NCBI GenBank assembly: GCA_008931825.1
Contig: QXVZ01028473.1
Location: 1 to 22,953 of the forward strand
Direction of reading: 5' to 3'
From: Phallusia fumigata
Lineage: Eukaryota > Chordata > Ascidiacea > Phlebobranchia > Ascidiidae
DNA length: 22,953 nt
The position numbers were made by a program, and so were the translations under genes. Of this stretch, positions 10,081-19,764 are shown in pieces. The notes below the pieces were generated by a model. That model was not told the origin of the DNA and did not search any database. It saw only the letters and a list, made by a program, of their open reading frames with translations. Each line of letters opens with the position of its first letter. Within the stretch, counting starts at the first letter, position 1.

Positions 10081-11095
10081 CGCAATAAAACGGTATAAAA
10101 TCAAGTGCTCAAAACACTTTGACCACCGACTTAAGTTTCATCCTTGAGAATTAAACGTTAGTAAAACACAAGACGCTTCGAAATTCACGCAAGAGACCTT
10201 ACACGGGTTCCGTTTCCGGCTGACTTTGCCGCCCATACAAACCTACACCTTGCCTTTCCAAATGCCAAGCCACATACGTCAGGATACAACACTTGATACC
10301 TCTTTGCTTGGTGGCTCCACCAAATCATCTTCCATTACATCCATATCGTCCAGCTCCATGTACTCCTCTGTTTGCTCTTGCTCCTTCTTTGACACTGACT
10401 TACCACTTTTTGCTGCTGTAGGTCTTGATGTCTTTCCAGAAACAGATTTTCTCTGCTGGTGTTCCAACTAAGCCAACAATGATTTACAATTTTCATAAAA
10501 CATACATCATAATTGATGTCTAATTGTGTTGTATAAACAGAAATTGTCAGAAAATCTGCACAGTCCTGAGTTCTGCAATGTTTAGTGNCGCAATAAAACG
10601 GTATAAAATCAAGTGCTCAAAACACTTTGACCACCGACTTAAGTTTCATCCTTGAGAATTAAACGTTAGTAAAACACAAGACGCTTCGAAATTCACGCAA
10701 GAGACCTTACACGGGTTCCGTTTCCGGCTGACTTTGCCGCCCATACAAACCTACACCTTGCCTTTCCAAATTCCAAGCCACATACGTCAGGATACAACAC
10801 TTAATACCTCTTTGCTTGGTGGCTCCACCAAATCATCTTCCATTACATCCATATCGTCCAGCTCCATGTACTCCTCTGTTTGCTCTTGCTCCTTCTTTGA
10901 CACTGACTTACCACTTTTGGCTGCTGTAGATCTTGATGTCTTTCCAGAAACAGATTTTCTCTGCTGGTGTTCCAACTAAGCCAACAATGATTTACAATTT
11001 TCATAAAACATACATCATAATTGATGTCTAATTGTGTTGTATAAACAGAAATAGTCAGAAAATCTGCACAGTCCTGAGTTCTACACTGTTTAGTG
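10081..11095 (-). repeat. Two 507-bp copies, about 1.4% diverged, around a single N (probable allelic duplication)
   Basis: Positions 10081-10587 and 10589-11095 align without gaps and flank N at 10588. I count seven substitutions. Each copy holds the terminal coding exon (10467-10279 and 10975-10787) with the same acidic tail EEYMELDDMDVMEDDLVEPP and a TGA stop. The copies differ by Pro/Ser and Ser/Leu in the protein. Two haplotypes of one terminal exon joined head to tail explain this best. Confidence 0.88.
10279..10467 (-). pseudogene. Second copy of the terminal exon (probable other allele)
   Basis: Same exon as 10975-10787, preceded by the same TTGGCTTAG acceptor, 62 codons plus TGA. 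It differs at two residues. Because the nearer copy already ends in a stop codon, this copy would not be used in the printed order. It is an assembly duplicate or, less likely, a spare alternative last exon. No separate gene is implied. Confidence 0.75.
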
Positions 11096-14000
11096 CATGT
11101 GTGTAAGATTTCCATTCCAAGTTAAATCTTCAGTGAAAACAGCTTCCACTTACAGCAGTCTGCTTGAGTCCAATGAAAATATGCAAGCGACCCAGGTTTA
11201 CATTGTGCATTTTAGCAAAATTTAAAACTGGTGTGAGAGTAAAAAAACATTAATTTAATAGACAAGGCATATATAAGGCCTAAATTTTTTTAGGCAGAAT
11301 CCAAAATTACAAACGAACTCCAAAAAGCGAAGACATTACTCACACAGGCTGACACAACATACTTCCTCCATAAATGGTTCCTAAAACAAAAAGTTGTCAA
11401 ACTTTAATTGCAGGCTTACATGGTTGTAGCAAGATCTGAAATATCCCTCCAGGAACCATGACACAACAAGGTCAACAACTTGCTTTTTGTTCCGTTTTCC
11501 CCATTTTTTGTTGCTTAGAATCTCCATATTCCTGTATTCTACAAAACAACTGGACAATTAAATATCTTATTTTGATATTTTTACAATAATTCTTCCAACG
11601 CATTTGAATATCTTAGAACTAAGCAGGTGCTTAACTACAAAATACTTAAAAGAGACATATTAAAAATTCAACAAGGTCTATAGGTCGATTTAAAGTATAC
11701 ACATCTTACTTGATGCTTGAAAAGGTGGGCAGTCATAAACAGTACACAGCCACTGCTTTAAACCTCCATCAGTTTCGGGTTGGTGGCTCTCCTTCTCTGC
11801 AGCCCTTGAGCGGGTTACTCTCGATTTGCTGCTTGAGTCAATTACCTGAAGTGATAAAGTGAACATTATGTCATAAACAACTTCTCCACAACCTTCAGAA
11901 TGTGCAGCTCAGTCTTCAAAATCGAGTAAAAATTTGGACAAGTACCGATCGTTTATCATTTGGTGATTAATCACGGAATTTGTGAAGTCCCAAAACTAAA
12001 CATACCAACACACACACATACTTACAGAACTGGCCAAATTAGTCCAGCACCAAAGCTGTATAATTGCCTTTACATCCCCAGCATACTGCGGATATGTAAT
12101 TTCAAAGCTGTTGACAACACCAGAGAGCATGGGACAAGCTGACAGGTTATCTGCACATTGGAACTGCCTGCTGCACTGGCGAAAAACTGCTTCCTAAAAA
12201 CACACATCCAGTGATTATATCATGCAATACACCTTCTAACAGTTATAGGTCATTAATCATTACTATCTACCAGACGAAAAAATTACTCACCTGTAGAGTT
12301 TTGAAAGTCTTCAATGAAATTTCACACCAATTTGGACCTTTCAGTTTAATTTGTCTTCTAAGTCCATCCTATGACAAAAAACATCTAAGATAAGGGCACA
12401 TGTCAGGCAAGCACCTGCCTGCAATGAAAGTTTCATCTTACTGGGATCATCTTGTCTCTCTCTGCATTTTGAAAAAGGCCTCTTAAAACATGAATGACGT
12501 GCTCCTTGCCATACGCCCTTGGTAATTTACTGTTCCTTGGTTTAAACAATGATGCATCATGGATAAAATCTCGGATTTTCGTAGAGTCATACTTTTCGAA
12601 GTCATATTTCAAATTTAGCAACTTCAGTGCCATGTCTTTCACATATTTCTAAAATAAATGCACAGAACAATATCCTGTTAACTTTGTCTCAGGTTTGATA
12701 AATTAATCTTTGAAGACAAGTTAAAAAATTATCTGAAAAATCTAAATCGTTTCTCCACTCTTCACCTGTGTACAACCTTCTTTGCAACAGTAAGCAAGTT
12801 AACTGTTGGGGCTAGGGGGTCAAACTAGGGTTGGATATTGACTGGTCAAATCCTTGTGAATATGTCAAATATTTGCTATGTACACTATAAACTTTAGTTT
12901 AAAATTGGAAAGTAAACCATGTTATTAATTGTAAGCAACTAACATCCAGGTTTTAGATCACATGAGTGAACTGGGGTAAAAAGTTGTCAGTGCACAACTT
13001 CGGATACCCATCTATAATGTGTGAAAATTTGAAGACATTTAAACAACCCTTTCTTAAACAAAACATGGGAACAAACATGTGTTAGACAGAAAAAAAAGTA
13101 AAAACAATTCTGGGGATGCATTCTATGAAGGGACGCATAAAAACAAAGTAAAACAATATGTGTCCCATTCAGGAAGGGAACCTATAATTACATAAACCAT
13201 TTCATGAACACGGAAGTACAACTAGAAAAATACAGACATACCTTGAAATCAGGAAGGTTTATTTTTTGAATAGTGCTGTACACTGGAGGCTTTCTCGAAT
13301 AGTTGTCAAATACCACTAATCGCTTGCGTGTTCCACCAAAGCATGCTTCTGATTTTTGTACATTAACTTTTTTCGTGGTGGTGCTTGTCTTCTTTGTGAA
13401 AGATTCCTCCTTGGGTTTCTCAGAAGAGGACTTTGAAGCCAATGAAGGTCTTCTTTCCTGTGTGGACTTCTTAACATTATTTAGACTGTCTTCTTCTGGT
13501 GCAGGTTTAGTGGACAAACTGCTGGGACTGCCCTTTTCTTTTCCTTTTCCCGAGCTCGATTTTTGGTTTGTAGAATGTTTTCGATCAAGCAACTTTGTTG
13601 GTCCTTGCTTTGTATTTGCAGACATATTGTTGGAGCTGGAAGAAGAGAGCCGCCGAGTTTTGTTTAATGAAGTGCCCCTGCAATCTGCCTTTTCATGAGA
13701 AGACTGCCTTTTCATGCTTCGGCTACTCTCACTTAAGTGACCTTGTTGTGATTGGTTGGAATCCAGAGAAAAACGTTTGCCTTCCCTGGAGGATCGACTT
13801 AAGGAAGCATGGTGACCATCTCGCTCTGCAACTTTATTACTAAAGTCTCTTCTTAATAATTTCCTCCCAGTTTCACCTGTTCTCCGAGGACCAGGGGGGT
13901 TATGGGGTCGTTCTTCTTCCCAGCCAATAGCTCGCGATGTAGAACTTCTGGGCAAGTCAGGGTGAAATGTCCTCACAGAAGGCAAGTTTTTAGATGAGGA

Positions 14001-17000
14001 ATGTTTGTATGTTTCCTGCTCCCTTGGGTGCTGTGGCCTTCTTGGTGGAGATTCTCTTTTGCTAACATATACATCCTTACGCGGTTCCAAAAAATCTTCA
14101 TTTCTTCGCAATGCAGAATCGGAGAGTTTTCGCTTTTCCATAGGGCCTGTTGCAATTAACCGGGAATCTCTGGAATGGCTGGAGGATGAAGTGGTGATTG
14201 GAACTTGAATTGTTCTTGTAAGGTTTTGAGATGATATGTATGAATGAGGAAATGGAATCTTGTGTTGTTCCTGGGCAGCCTTCTCCCTTGTGATCTTGAT
14301 ATTGTGGGAATCCATTTCAATGAATCTTCCAGCATTGTATGCATTCAAATGAGTTGATGTATGCATCTGGTGATGATGCATTTATTTATTCATTTTATGT
14401 TCAACCAAATTGTGATGCTTTTTTACACATAATAAGATTATGTAACAAGCAGGATCTTTACCTGCATCCATTAAACACACAGTAAAAGGCATTTATGGTC
14501 TACTAAATATGATAAAGTTTTGACATGTCAAAATGAAAATAATTTCCACTTACAGGTGTTTCCTTTGGGACTTGTTCTGACAGACTTTCTTTTTGGGAAA
14601 CTTCTATCAATGTCGATTTGAATTGTTGTTTTGTATCTGCAGTGGGTTGAGAAGTTTGAGGATCTTTCGTTCTTCGTCCAGACAAATTAATCACTTCAAT
14701 CTGCTTTGAAATTTGTGGTGTTGGAGCACAGGCACTGGTAATGACAGTTATTTTAAAATCTTCGCCAGAGAAAGCATCAGACTTTTTGACGGTTTTGTGT
14801 GTTTGCAATACTGCTTTTTCTGGTGTAGCAATCTTTGATTCATCTTTGTTATAGTCAACCACTTTTCGAAAGCCCTGGGTCAACTTGGAGTGAGAAGGTT
14901 GTATTCCAACAACACCTGAATCATTTTCAGGAATGTTGTTCATTCCAAGGTTTTCACAGAGAGTTTGCATGCCCTTTGTAAGACTCTTGTATAGGCCAAC
15001 ATACATCAGCAGTTGCTTTGCTTCAGTACCTTGCTTTGGTATGCATCGAATTGCATGCTTGTCACCATTGGCCAACCGTCTTAAAAATCGCAATGGCAAC
15101 TCAGTTAGATTGTTAGCAACACTTGGAGGGCAGGCACTTTGTACAAATGCCTCAAACTGCTTGGTTTCCAAGATATTTTCAGAAAACCAAGAAATGTATT
15201 TGAATCCCCAAAAGTCATTATAATTTTTATTGCTTTCATCACTATCTGACAAAAGATCTCCATCTAATCCTGGAATAGCTGTGTGATTGTCATCTTCATT
15301 CTTCATGGTTTTTGACCTGCTTTTATCCTTACTGTTGGTTCCTGGGACACTTTTTTCCCAAAATATCCTGTCTTCATGCAAAGGGGCATCTTTGGAAACC
15401 ACATGGCGAGATGAATTCTTCAGAAATTCACCCTCGATATACCCAACAGGTGGGTCTGTTTCACTGTTGCAAATTTAAAAAACATGGACTTTGTTAGATC
15501 ATAAATAAAGAAAGTTAAATCATAGGGGTACTTTTACTGTGAAACAAAGTGCACTGCAATTTTACGTATATTGCTAGTTTTAGTACACACCTTATATTGT
15601 CATCCTTTCTTGAATACATCACTTCTCTTTTGTCCATCTGCTCCAGAGCTCGAAACTTGTACGTTTCTCTCTGGTAGCCTTCTTTCATCATGCCTTTGCT
15701 GTCCCTTCTTTCATCATGTTCAAAGCGTCTGTATTGATGGCCATAGTGTTCTTCATATGGCAGGGAACTGGATCTGTCACTGTGAGTATAAAAATGACTC
15801 TCTGAACTGTGGTGTTCACTTCGATATTTTCGAACATCATTGCCATATTCATCGGGCTGTCTCTTCTTCACATCAGAATCATAACTATCCTTGCTTTCCT
15901 TTGTTTTTTCCTCAATGGCCTGCTGCTTTTTAAAAATGTTGCAGATTCGATTGATAGCCTCAAAATCGTCTTGAGCTAAATCATAATTAGCCATGTCATC
16001 ATCAGTTAGTTCAAATCCATCAATGTCATCATTTTGTTCAGATGGTGGTTTTTCCTTGGGTAAAGTACCCACAGCACCAGAGGGCCCAAATTGCCTGGTT
16101 TCTCCTTTTACCAGTTTAAAGCTGATTGGCTGTAGATGTCCTTTAGGACTGCTTCTTTCTTCATGTTGAAAACTGGCATCTTTAGAACTGCTATAAATTT
16201 CATGTTTGTGACCTACTTTGGAAGACTTTTCTGTGAAATTTCTTCTGTCATTATCTCTGTAGCGATTTTTTGCTGGTGTTTTTGCACTGGTATGTTCTCC
16301 ACTNACCCACAGCACCAGAGGGCCCAAATTGCCTGTTTTCCCCTTTTACCAGTTTGAAGCTGATTGGCTGTACATGTCCTTTACAACTGCTTCTTTGTTC
16401 ATGTTGATAACTGGCATCTTTAGAACTGCTGTAAATTTCATGTTTGTGACCTACTTTGGAAGACTTTTCCGTGAAATTTCTTCTGTCATTATCCCTGTAG
16501 CGATTTTTTGCTGGGGTTTTTGCACTGGTATGTTCTCCACTTGTATGTTCTTCATGTCTGAAACTGATTTTGTAATTTTTTTCCTTCGGACTGTGACGAT
16601 TCACATGTAAGTGATGTTGTGTGACGTCACTTATTTCTCTAGAGCTCATTGATCGTGTAGTTTTCTCTGGTGGGGATAACTGTTGAGTAAAATGATGTTT
16701 GGGTTGCGAAAAAGACTCCCTTTTCTTCATTTCAACAGAACTACCATGCATTTTATAAATCCTGTTATCTGATTGTTTATCCTTGATGTACCGGGATGAA
16801 TGGTAAACAGGTTTGGGGCTAATAGGCCTTTTCGTTTTATAGTGGTTTGGATCTTCGAACTGACTTTCTGGTTGGGCATCATGCGCTTTTTTGTTTTCTT
16901 TATCTTTTACAGGTTCTGGCATTTTCTCTTCCTCATCTAAGAATTCCCCAACCCATGAGTAGGAAGGAGGTTCTGCATCAAAATTATCATATTCCTGCCT

Positions 17001-18098
17001 TTCAACTGGTTTGGAATTAAGGACAGACATCCTGGAAGTAGCAAAAATGTTAACTGAAACGTTTTGCTCAGGTTCTTCATCCGGGTAATCATTACCCATG
17101 TAAGTACTGCTCAAGGGCTCTTCACTATGCCAAATAGGTTTGCTTGGTTCATCCACAACTTTAACACTGTCCAACGTTTGAGGATCAAACACAGTTATCA
17201 GTGACTTTGATTTATCAAGCAATGTATTGTTTGTAGAAATGTCAGGAAATGGATTCTTCACTTGCTCTTTAGATTTTCTTGCAACTGGCTGCATTTGGAG
17301 GTTTTCAACTGCTTCAGGATAATCCTCATAATCGAGCACAGATGTTGTTAAACCAATACTAGCGCTTCCAGTGTACTTTAGTGGTGAGGAATGCTGCTTT
17401 TTTCTTTGGGAATGTCTGTCATTTGGGGAACTCCTGCTCTGATATGATTGGTTTCTTTCATAAGTAGAATGCCTCTTTTCTTTTCTGTTTGGTGGAGTTC
17501 TGCTTCTCCTATATGTCACTTTAGATTTACCAGGTGATTTCTTTTTTTCAAAACTGGTTCTTCTTCTTACAGAGGGTGATAAACTTCTTTCATGGTGGTG
17601 TTTATAGCCTGGTGCATAAACTCTGTGTTTTTCAAATGAATCTCTCTTTCTTTGCCAAAACGAAAGTTCTTCTTTTGATGAAATGCTTTCATGTGGAAAC
17701 CTCCTTCTTTCATGAGGTGATCTGCTGTGTATAGGAGTTCTGCTCCTTCTTGAAGTTGATCTTTCATTGTTTGGTGAATGCTCTTTTCTTTGAAAGGTTG
17801 AATGGTGTCTAATTTCTGGTGAAAGACGTCGGGGCTTTTTCTCTACAATTTCAGGGGACACACTTTTTCTTAGTGCTGCAAAATCTGTCCGTGACTTAGG
17901 ATACTGCTTTTCAGTAAACCAATAATATGGATCTTTTGGTGGGACAGCTGGTACTTTTGGTTTGCCTGTACGATTGTGTTCAGAAAAAGTAGTTGTACTT
18001 TTGCTAAATGACTGATTTAAGTTAGAGAAGCGATCCTCTTTCATCTTTGTCACATCTTCTTTATAAAGCCCAGAGGGCCTAAATGGCATGGATGTCAT
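10787..18098 (-). CDS. Large Arg/Ser-rich, probably nuclear protein of unknown family (11 exons, about 1,770 aa)
   Basis: Exons in order of transcription: 18098-15591 (containing an N-linked duplication), 15463-14554, 14366-13242, 12648-12442, 12368-12291, 12193-12026, 11845-11710, 11538-11420, 11380-11344, 11227-11154, 10975-10787. All introns are GT-AG. With one copy of 16067-16541 removed, every phase agrees and the total is 5,313 nt ending in TGA. The start is the first in-frame ATG after an upstream stop near 18150; an ATG three codons later is an alternative. The first three exons are low-complexity and basic, with Arg-Ser, Ser-Pro and His runs, suggesting an intrinsically disordered nuclear, possibly RNA- or chromatin-associated protein. 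The fourth to tenth exons encode a compact, mostly helical region, and the last exon an acidic tail. I do not recognise the family. A 5' exon near 19080 cannot be excluded. Confidence 0.8.
11154..12648 (-). other. Seven small exons encoding the globular C-terminal region
   Basis: Exons 12648-12442, 12368-12291, 12193-12026, 11845-11710, 11538-11420, 11380-11344 and 11227-11154 (37 to 207 nt) have matching phases. Together they encode about 273 ordered, Cys- and Trp-containing residues: KYVKDMALKLLNLKYDFEKY, GLRRQIKLKGPNWCEISLK, AVFRQCSRQFQCADNLSAC, VKAIIQLWCWTNLAS, GLKQWLCTVYDCPPFQ, VVDLVVSWFLEGYFRSCYNH and NVNLGRLHIFIGLKQTA. Predominantly amphipathic helices are suggested. The 37-nt micro-exon (11380-11344) joins in phase 1 and is held only by frame and good splice sites (TTTTAG and TGT|GTGAGT). 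Confidence 0.75.
12649..13241 (-). other. Intron of the minus-strand gene (593 bp)
   Basis: The longest intron of this gene. It contains a G-rich patch at 12805-12834 and, at about 13163-13187, a stretch whose reverse complement resembles the last 22 bases of the window (shared core CCCTTCCTGAA). No coding exon was found inside. Confidence 0.5.
13242..14366 (-). other. Third exon of the minus-strand gene: Ser/Arg/Lys-rich region
   Basis: 375 codons, phase 0 on both sides. Composition is dominated by Ser, Arg, Lys and Pro with runs such as RRLSSSSSNNMSAN and KRESPPRRPQHPREQE. The exon ends in a more ordered segment, KRLVVFDNYSRKPPVYSTIQ, before the donor FK|GTATGT. The acceptor CACCAG at 14367-14369 is chosen because an in-frame TAA lies just upstream; its pyrimidine tract is poor, so the exact start is less sure. 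Confidence 0.7.
14554..15463 (-). other. Second exon of the minus-strand gene: conserved-looking helical block
   Basis: About 303 codons, phase 2 in and phase 0 out. Unlike its neighbours it has a non-repetitive hydrophobic stretch, NYNDFWGFKYISWFSENILE, followed by PLRFLRRLANGDKHAIRCIP and LLMYVGLYKSLTKGMQTLC, which looks like a folded helical domain of about 110 residues. Disordered Thr/Ser/Lys-rich sequence follows. The upstream acceptor is GCAACAG|T at 15463. A second AG six bases further in would put a stop in frame and is excluded. Confidence 0.75.
15591..18098 (-). other. First large exon of the minus-strand gene: Arg/Ser/His-rich disordered region
   Basis: About 756 codons after removing one duplicate copy. 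Near the N-terminus lies a distinctive KDPYYWFTEKQYPKSRTDF segment. It is followed by about 150 residues of Arg-Ser, Ser-Pro and Thr-Pro repeats (RRSRTPIHSRSPHERRRF, YRRSRTPPNRKEKRHSTYE), reminiscent of SR-type splicing or transcription cofactors. Acidic patches near YPDEEPEQN and DDIDGFELTDDDMANYDLAQ interrupt the basic stretch. The donor is ATAAG|GTGTGT after 15591, leaving phase 2. Confidence 0.8.
16067..16541 (-). repeat. Two 237-bp copies, about 5% diverged, around a single N in the first exon (probable allelic duplication)
   Basis: Positions 16067-16303 and 16305-16541 align end to end across N at 16304. I count about 12 substitutions, five of which change the protein (Phe/Tyr, Glu/Gln, Pro/Cys, Leu/Val, Thr/Asn). 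The offset of 238 breaks the frame. Removing one copy plus the N joins the frames from 18098 and from 16327 exactly in register. This supports two alleles side by side and indicates high heterozygosity. Confidence 0.88.
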
Positions 18099-18820
18099 CC
18101 TAATGTATACTGTCTTACATTTAGGAAACAGTGGATCTAGATGGGTTTAGAAATGTTAGGGTTGGTCATATTTACATAAAGCAACATTTTTTTAGAGTTG
18201 TATATATGGCAGCACCAAGACATTTAGTATCGACTGAAAACTGCTCAGTAGAAAAATTGTCTCAGTAAAAATAAATACAAAACTGAAACTTGAGGTATTG
18301 GTAACAAGGATAAATAGACTGTTTTATATCCTTAAATATTTTTGTACTAAAGCCCAAGACAAAAAGGAGTAAAAAAATCACAGAAAGGCAAACAATTCAT
18401 AAAAAATTGGCAATTATACATGGCAATTACACTACAGGAAAAAAACAGGAAAGTTTAAAAGTCATATTTACAAAAAGGCATATTTACAAAAGACTTTCAC
18501 TTTAACAAGTAAACTTTCCAAATTTGTTAAAAGTGTATTTAGGGACAGATTTTTCCTTCAAACACAAATAAACAATGCTTATGAAGTATTAGGAGCAGTG
18601 TGGTTTCAGAGTTATAATTATTATAAAATGTATATATTTTAGTCTATTTATCCTGTGAAAAAACATGTTTGTTAAAAATCTCAATTGGTTGTTGTGGTGT
18701 CACCAGCAATAACCATTTAAAATCAATAGTTTTGTACCAAAGCCTTTCAAAAAATCTTGTCCATCATGCTCTTTGGTCCACTGGGTGTATAGGTAATTTA
18801 TACCTCATTTATCAGTCTGT
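18099..18820. other. AT-rich spacer or 5' flank with tiny direct repeats
   Basis: No coding frame with support. Two small direct repeats are visible: TGGCAATTA twice near 18408-18430, and CATATTTACAAAA twice near 18463-18491. It may be promoter DNA or a first intron of the minus-strand gene. Confidence 0.4.
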
Positions 18821-18916
18821 TCTATCTTGCTCGAAACAGTGTTTTTGTTTCCTTCACCATCAGATTTTGCAGTTTTTTGGGCACCTTACACACATCTGTA
18901 TTCCGAAGAGAATTAT

Positions 18917-19080
18917 CACTGAAATATGCTGATGTGGAAACAAACATTACTACACAGATAAGCAGGTTTTTGATATCTTTCTCTTCCGACAAACAAACCC
19001 GAAACCCATTTTTCACATACAAATTCTAAAGCATCGGCACTTAATTCACATTCCTGTTTTCTATCGACATCGTCCGACAT
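18917..19080 (-). CDS. Possible small exon starting MSDDVDRK (weak candidate)
   Basis: From an ATG at 19080 the minus strand reads MSDDVDRKQECELSADALEF and then VCEKWVSG before losing coding character; the open frame closes near 18917. The first 30 or so residues look protein-like. An AG (AAATTCAG) lies about 12 nt upstream, and CpG-richer DNA lies further upstream. Donor-like GTTTGT sites follow VSG. One could join in frame to the exon at 18098 and make this the true 5' exon of the large gene. Another could join to a short open stretch at about 18910-18830 (VPKKLQNLMVKETKTLF). Neither is proven, and no family was recognised. Confidence 0.25.
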
Positions 19081-19728
19081 AATAATCACCTGAATTTTCC
19101 TCAAATTATGGTCCAATAGACTGCAAAAGCCTTCGCACAAGTAAACGTATAATTTCATAAAATACAAGGGAGCAAAACCAGTGATGCTCGACACATCTCG
19201 TACTTAACACTGCTGGGTGGTTCCTGTCAAACTACAGGAGTCCCTTCCTCTATTTCCCAGGTTTTTGGAGGAAACCCTTCCAAAAGCCATTTGAGAGAAA
19301 CAGGTAAACTGCAATGCGCGATTTGTCACCGGATAATTGCAGAATGGCGCCACCGGAAACATTGTCGATCGAACGTAGCCTGAGCAGTGAGCAACGAGAC
19401 TGAATCTGGAACCTGGCTGCAAACAAACTATAGGCTTTTCTATAATTGTTACCAAACAAGAAAACTACAGTTCAAAAACAAAGCCCAATCATAGAATACT
19501 AAAAATAGAATGTTTTTAGTATGTTATGGCAATTACAAAAAGCACTATACATTTAGATACATCGTTACATGCTCTGTTTTGCTTACAGAATTAAAAAAAT
19601 GAATGTGATCTGTAAACCCAACATATCTAAATTTTAATAAAGCTTCTGTGTTTTTGCACTTTGACAAAAACGTTGCGAAGGAAAATTTTGTGAGATAATA
19701 ATCATAGAAATCTGTAGCATGAACTAAC

Positions 19729-19753
19729 TTGGCGCGAACCGCGAAACGCGAAC
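19729..19753. promoter_or_regulatory. Cluster of E2F-like sites
   Basis: TTGGCGCGAA at 19729-19738 fits the E2F consensus (TTSGCGCGAA type). It overlaps three exact-period 7-mers, CGCGAAC, CGCGAAA and CGCGAAC, at 19733-19753. In AT-rich DNA this CpG cluster is conspicuous. It lies 0.65 kb upstream of the minus-strand candidate at 19080, and 2.3 kb upstream of RFC5, whose family is a classic S-phase E2F target. The site ends four bases before a transposon target duplication. Confidence 0.4.
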
Positions 19754-19764
19754 GTCCACTATAA

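Noticed and set aside
12805..12834. G-rich patch as a G-quadruplex or telomere-like repeat
   Set aside because: Only three runs of three or more G and a single CTAGGGTT-like unit; not enough.
13303..13698. 131-codon plus-strand frame
   Set aside because: Antisense shadow of the low-complexity Ser/Arg/Lys-rich exon 14366-13242.
15571..15933. 120-codon plus-strand frame with Cys and His
   Set aside because: Antisense shadow of the end of the large first exon.
19204..19459. Two overlapping minus-strand frames (83 and 69 codons), relatively GC-rich, possibly a dispersed repeat or gene
   Set aside because: No recognisable domain, no clear termini or polymerase III boxes; left unannotated. A genome copy-number search would decide.
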